From positions 1 through 64,000 of the IMG/VR virus record IMGVR_UViG_3300009155_000040: 64,000 nucleotides of DNA; one strand, given 5' to 3'. Position numbers and translations under genes: made by a program. The DNA is from a virus. The notes under the pieces are model-generated. The model saw nothing but the letters and a program-made list of their open reading frames with translations. It was not told the DNA's origin and did not search any database. Shown piece by piece: positions 61,035 to 64,000 of the stretch (positions are counted from its first letter, which is position 1; each line of letters begins with the position of its first letter).

Positions 61035-62650
61035 TATTGAACCTCTCTATCCGTGTTTGCCGGAGTTAATAGTTGTGGCGTTTGATTCTCATGCAATATC
61101 CATGGCTCGTGCATTGGGATGCGTTTCATAATACTAGAAATAGCAGCCTCTTGATATTTGGCTTCTGCCCAATCAGTGGCCGTGCTTGTTTTTGGATTTT
61201 GATGAAGATTCAACGGATTTATAGCTACTGCTTTTGTTGCTGTTCTAGCCACTGGTCCGTTCATATCGATCCTTGCCGCAGTTTCTGTATGATTTCCACC
61301 GCTCTTGATATCTGTAGTTGTGCCTGCTGTAAACTTGTTGCTGGTTCCAGAGTTTAAATCAAACGATGCCGATGTTGTGATTTTTGTGCTGCCGCCAATG
61401 ACATGTTCGTAGTTTCCACCAAGTGTAATTTTTCCATTTGATCCAACTGTGACTAAAAGTTCTGTTGCTATGTCCATTTGCATACGACCGCTCTCTGTGT
61501 GCAGATTAATATTTCTACCTGCTTCCATATTGATGTCTCTATCGGCTTTGATGTTTAAATCATTTTCAGAGTGAATGCTGATAGAGTCTTTTGCAAAAAT
61601 ATCTATCTTTCCATTAGCTGTGAGTTCAATCCACGTTGTGCCTTTGCTGTTGGCAATGTAAATCAAATCTTCTGAATTGTGCATCAATATCTGATGGCCA
61701 GTCCTTGTGCGGATACGGAAATACTCATTATAAGGAATTGTTGGTTCGCCTTTGTCGTTTGTTTTATCTGTTGAACCGACGTATGTTCCGTTTAACACAT
61801 CAACATATTTCATAGGACCAGACGAAGCAGGAGTTGATCTAACATATCTATCATCGCCATCATCCATTACAAATGTGGTTCCTCCTAATCTACTAACAGG
61901 AACCGTCGCTGGCGACTGGTCGTCGGTTTTGCCGATGAATGCTTTTTTTGCTCCGGCTTGTCGATCTACAGGACCAGGAGTTGAAATTCCAAATACCATG
62001 CTCGGTGCTTCTCTGCGAGCTGACGATGTTGTAACTCCGCGGATATCGTCTTCTAATAATCCTTGCTCTACAAATCTATCAACTATAGGATGCAAAGGTT
62101 TTTTAATTTTTTCAACATCGTCAATTTGATTTTTAGAATTTAATCGCTTGTTCATTTCTGCAACAGGCAAAGGCTGTTTTGTGTTAAGACGTTTTTTATC
62201 GTCGTCGTCTAGGTCAACATTTGTTGATCCAGCAATCGCTGGAACCATGTTGTTGATGAATCTTCCAGGAACACAGCCCATCCAGAAACCTTGGCTCGGG
62301 TCTCCGTTGACAAAAAATACAAGAACTGTAACTCCGATATCTGGTGGTACCATCCACCATCCATAGCTTTTTTGAGTATCGTTATATGCTTCAACAGTTT
62401 TAGCGCCATCTGCCGCAGAGTTATTCCCCATATATTCAAATGGAGTATATCCAAAGAAAGGAGATGCTCCTTGAACAACATACGTTTGATCGTTATCGGC
62501 GTTGGCGTTTCCTTGCTCTCTTAATAGGGTAACCTCAAGGCTTCCCATAAAGCTAGGATCTAAATGACTGACAATTCTAGCAAGATACGGGCCTGCACCG
62601 ATATTATTATTTTCGGTCTTACTTGCTACGGTTCTACGTTGTTGAGCCAT
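61034..62650 (-). CDS. gp5: Baseplate hub and spike protein, gp5-like, without a lysozyme domain
   Basis: 538 residues. The N-terminal OB-fold region (YLARIVSHLDPSFMGSLEVTL, WWMVPPDIGVTVLVFFVNGDPSQGFWMG) matches the VgrG/gp5 hub. Residues about 325-460 form a beta-helix spike: regular strands like DLNIKADRDINMEAGRNINLHTE. T4 gp5 has a lysozyme domain between these; here the intervening region is linker-like with no lysozyme catalytic motif. The C-terminus (IMKRIPMHEPWILHENQTP) is a form I know from cyanophage-type gp5. It overlaps its neighbours by one base on each side. Confidence 0.85.
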   Translation of the reverse strand: MAQQRRTVASKTENNNIGAGPYLARIVSHLDPSFMGSLEVTLLREQGNANADNDQTYVVQGASPFFGYTPFEYMGNNSAADGAKTVEAYNDTQKSYGWWMVPPDIGVTVLVFFVNGDPSQGFWMGCVPGRFINNMVPAIAGSTNVDLDDDDKKRLNTKQPLPVAEMNKRLNSKNQIDDVEKIKKPLHPIVDRFVEQGLLEDDIRGVTTSSARREAPSMVFGISTPGPVDRQAGAKKAFIGKTDDQSPATVPVSRLGGTTFVMDDGDDRYVRSTPASSGPMKYVDVLNGTYVGSTDKTNDKGEPTIPYNEYFRIRTRTGHQILMHNSEDLIYIANSKGTTWIELTANGKIDIFAKDSISIHSENDLNIKADRDINMEAGRNINLHTESGRMQMDIATELLVTVGSNGKITLGGNYEHVIGGSTKITTSASFDLNSGTSNKFTAGTTTDIKSGGNHTETAARIDMNGPVARTATKAVAINPLNLHQNPKTSTATDWAEAKYQEAAISSIMKRIPMHEPWILHENQTPQLLTPANTDREVQ

Positions 62651-64000
62651 TAAACTAGTCCTTCGCCTTTGTCGTTAACCGCATATTCTTCTGCGGGGTT
62701 TGTTTTTGGTTTTTCTTGTTGTCCGTTAGATTGAACTGCTAATTGTTTAGATTTATCGTTAGCAATATTAGCAATATTATTAGGATTACTATCTTTAAAG
62801 TCTTGACTTTGCCCAACTTGTCTTATGCAGGTTAGTCGTTGTTTGAATACACCATCGTTAAAAGTATTTTCACACTGAGTAACTCTGTAGATTCCGCTGA
62901 ACGGACTTTCTTTACCCTTTGTAGGCCACTGATATAATCCTGTTTTTTCATCAATATCTGCAGGAGTTCTAAATGTTATGTAGATAAAAACATCTCCGCC
63001 TTCGTAGTTTAACGTTCCGTCTTCTGTTAAAAATCTACTCTTTGTACTAGTCCTAGCAAAATAATTTGAAATTCCGCTGTCTACCATCCAGTAAGGATCG
63101 CCAACGGTTTCTAAATTAACTTTAACTAGGTCGCCGGCGCCAGAGGAAATAAATGCCTGATGGAATGATTCTGCAACTTTTTGTTCTGTGTCTTGATCTC
63201 GTTGTCCGCCTGTGGGTTTTTTCAATTGCACCGGATCTTTTTTAACTCGACGTCTTCCATTAACCACTTCCAGTGCCTTGGGCCCCGAGGCTGTTTTATT
63301 AGTTGGTGTTTCTTTTCCGGGTGCTTCAGTAGTACCTTTTTGGTCTTGATTTACTACTTTGCCGCTGTTGGCTTCTGGTGATGAATTAATTCCTGTAAAG
63401 AATAAATTATCAATTGTAATATCAAATTTTAACACGTCTACATTTTTTCCAGTGTAGATATAATTGTATTGTTTAACTACTTGTTTTAACAGCTCGGAGT
63501 AGTCCATTGGCCCAGCGGTTGCAGGCGAAAACACAGAACGGTGAACTAGGAACGGCACAACTCTAAAAACATATTTGTAAGCATAGTCGCCTGTGTAAGG
63601 ATCAAGTGATTTTATCTGCACTTGGGTATCTAGTCGCCACCATTTGATAAAATCATTTACAAGATTTTTTGGATCTAGTGCTCGCTTTGCATACGTCGAA
63701 CTTAGAATAATTTGATTTATTATGGTTGTTAATTTTTGTTCTTGGGTAAATTGGAATGTTCGTGTTTTAGGATTGATAACCATGTTATCTCTGTTGACCA
63801 CTCCTGTTGCTTTATCAACCGAATCGCCAACTTGACTAAACGGGTAATTTCCTCCAGTGGATTTTCCTAGTGCAAAATCTGCCTTTCCGATGTCATTCTC
63901 TCCAAACTCGAGAACCACCGCAACATTTTTTCCGGTGACCTGTGCTGTTTCAGGGGCTTTAGGATCCGCTGTGGCTCTTTTTGTAACTCCCGGAATCTCG
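62650..64000 (-). CDS. Virion structural protein upstream of gp5, partial; possible baseplate hub component
   Basis: The frame is open to the right edge of the window, so the true start is outside and the visible part has 450 residues. A GTG at 63918 is not a reliable start because the frame continues upstream without a stop. The region YKYVFRVVPFLVHRSVFSP and YNYIYTGKNVDVLKFDITI is of hub-like beta character, and the C-terminal 60 residues are disordered. Gene order (before gp5) favours a gp27-like hub or adaptor. The identity is not certain. Confidence 0.6.
   Translation of the reverse strand, partial: EIPGVTKRATADPKAPETAQVTGKNVAVVLEFGENDIGKADFALGKSTGGNYPFSQVGDSVDKATGVVNRDNMVINPKTRTFQFTQEQKLTTIINQIILSSTYAKRALDPKNLVNDFIKWWRLDTQVQIKSLDPYTGDYAYKYVFRVVPFLVHRSVFSPATAGPMDYSELLKQVVKQYNYIYTGKNVDVLKFDITIDNLFFTGINSSPEANSGKVVNQDQKGTTEAPGKETPTNKTASGPKALEVVNGRRRVKKDPVQLKKPTGGQRDQDTEQKVAESFHQAFISSGAGDLVKVNLETVGDPYWMVDSGISNYFARTSTKSRFLTEDGTLNYEGGDVFIYITFRTPADIDEKTGLYQWPTKGKESPFSGIYRVTQCENTFNDGVFKQRLTCIRQVGQSQDFKDSNPNNIANIANDKSKQLAVQSNGQQEKPKTNPAEEYAVNDKGEGLV

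Noticed and set aside
62650-63918. Complete gene starting at GTG 63918
   Set aside because: The same frame stays open to the window edge with protein-like sequence, so the gene is cut by the edge and starts further upstream.
1-64000. tRNA genes, CRISPR arrays, insertion sequences or an integrase
   Set aside because: No cloverleaf-like intergenic sequence, regular spaced repeats, transposase or recombinase motifs were seen; intergenic gaps are below 100 bases.

Overview
The window is a gene-dense, AT-rich piece of a tailed-phage genome, from a T4-superfamily myovirus. The evidence is a T4-type family B DNA polymerase, a gp45-like sliding clamp, a T4-type RNase H, a DsbA-like protein, the baseplate genes gp5, gp25 and gp6, and TATAAATA-like late promoter motifs. 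Many small proteins and the fibre architecture resemble marine or freshwater T4-like phages (cyanophage or pelagiphage type). The host cannot be named from this sequence. No tRNA, rRNA, CRISPR array, insertion sequence or integrase was found, and no stretch of 300 bases lacks a gene.

Bases 1-22536 are read on the + strand. The first 2.2 kb hold the end of one gene, a small protein and a large Lys/Glu-rich protein with a hydrophobic C-terminus. After a terminator that overlaps a sigma70-like promoter come a DsbA-like protein, a membrane protein, DNA polymerase and the sliding clamp. From about 6.4 to 22.5 kb there is a long run of overlapping small genes. Among them are three parts of a 7-deazaguanine pathway: a DpdA-like transglycosylase, GTP cyclohydrolase I and QueE. 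They are mixed with a GT-B glycosyltransferase, an MBD4-like DNA glycosylase, a cupin, a phosphoribosyltransferase, a HIT protein, two SGNH-like proteins, RNase H and many conserved unknowns. The likely logic is replication plus base modification that protects phage DNA from host nucleases. QueC and QueD are not in this window.

A bidirectional terminator at about 22.53 kb separates this from the - strand half, which is read from 64000 down to 22526. The order of transcription is: a hub-like structural protein (cut by the window edge), gp5-like hub/spike, gp25, gp6, a giant 4637-residue virion protein, a 213-residue structural protein, four paralogous fibre proteins that share an N-terminal module, a small tail-fibre-assembly-like protein, two related fibre proteins (one Gly-rich), and finally a tightly overlapped late operon. 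That operon holds four GT-A-like glycosyltransferases, another glycosyltransferase-like protein, a twitch-type radical SAM enzyme, an SGNH-like protein and unknowns. Its position behind the fibres and a late-type promoter motif suggest it decorates virions or envelope glycans late in infection. This is inference.
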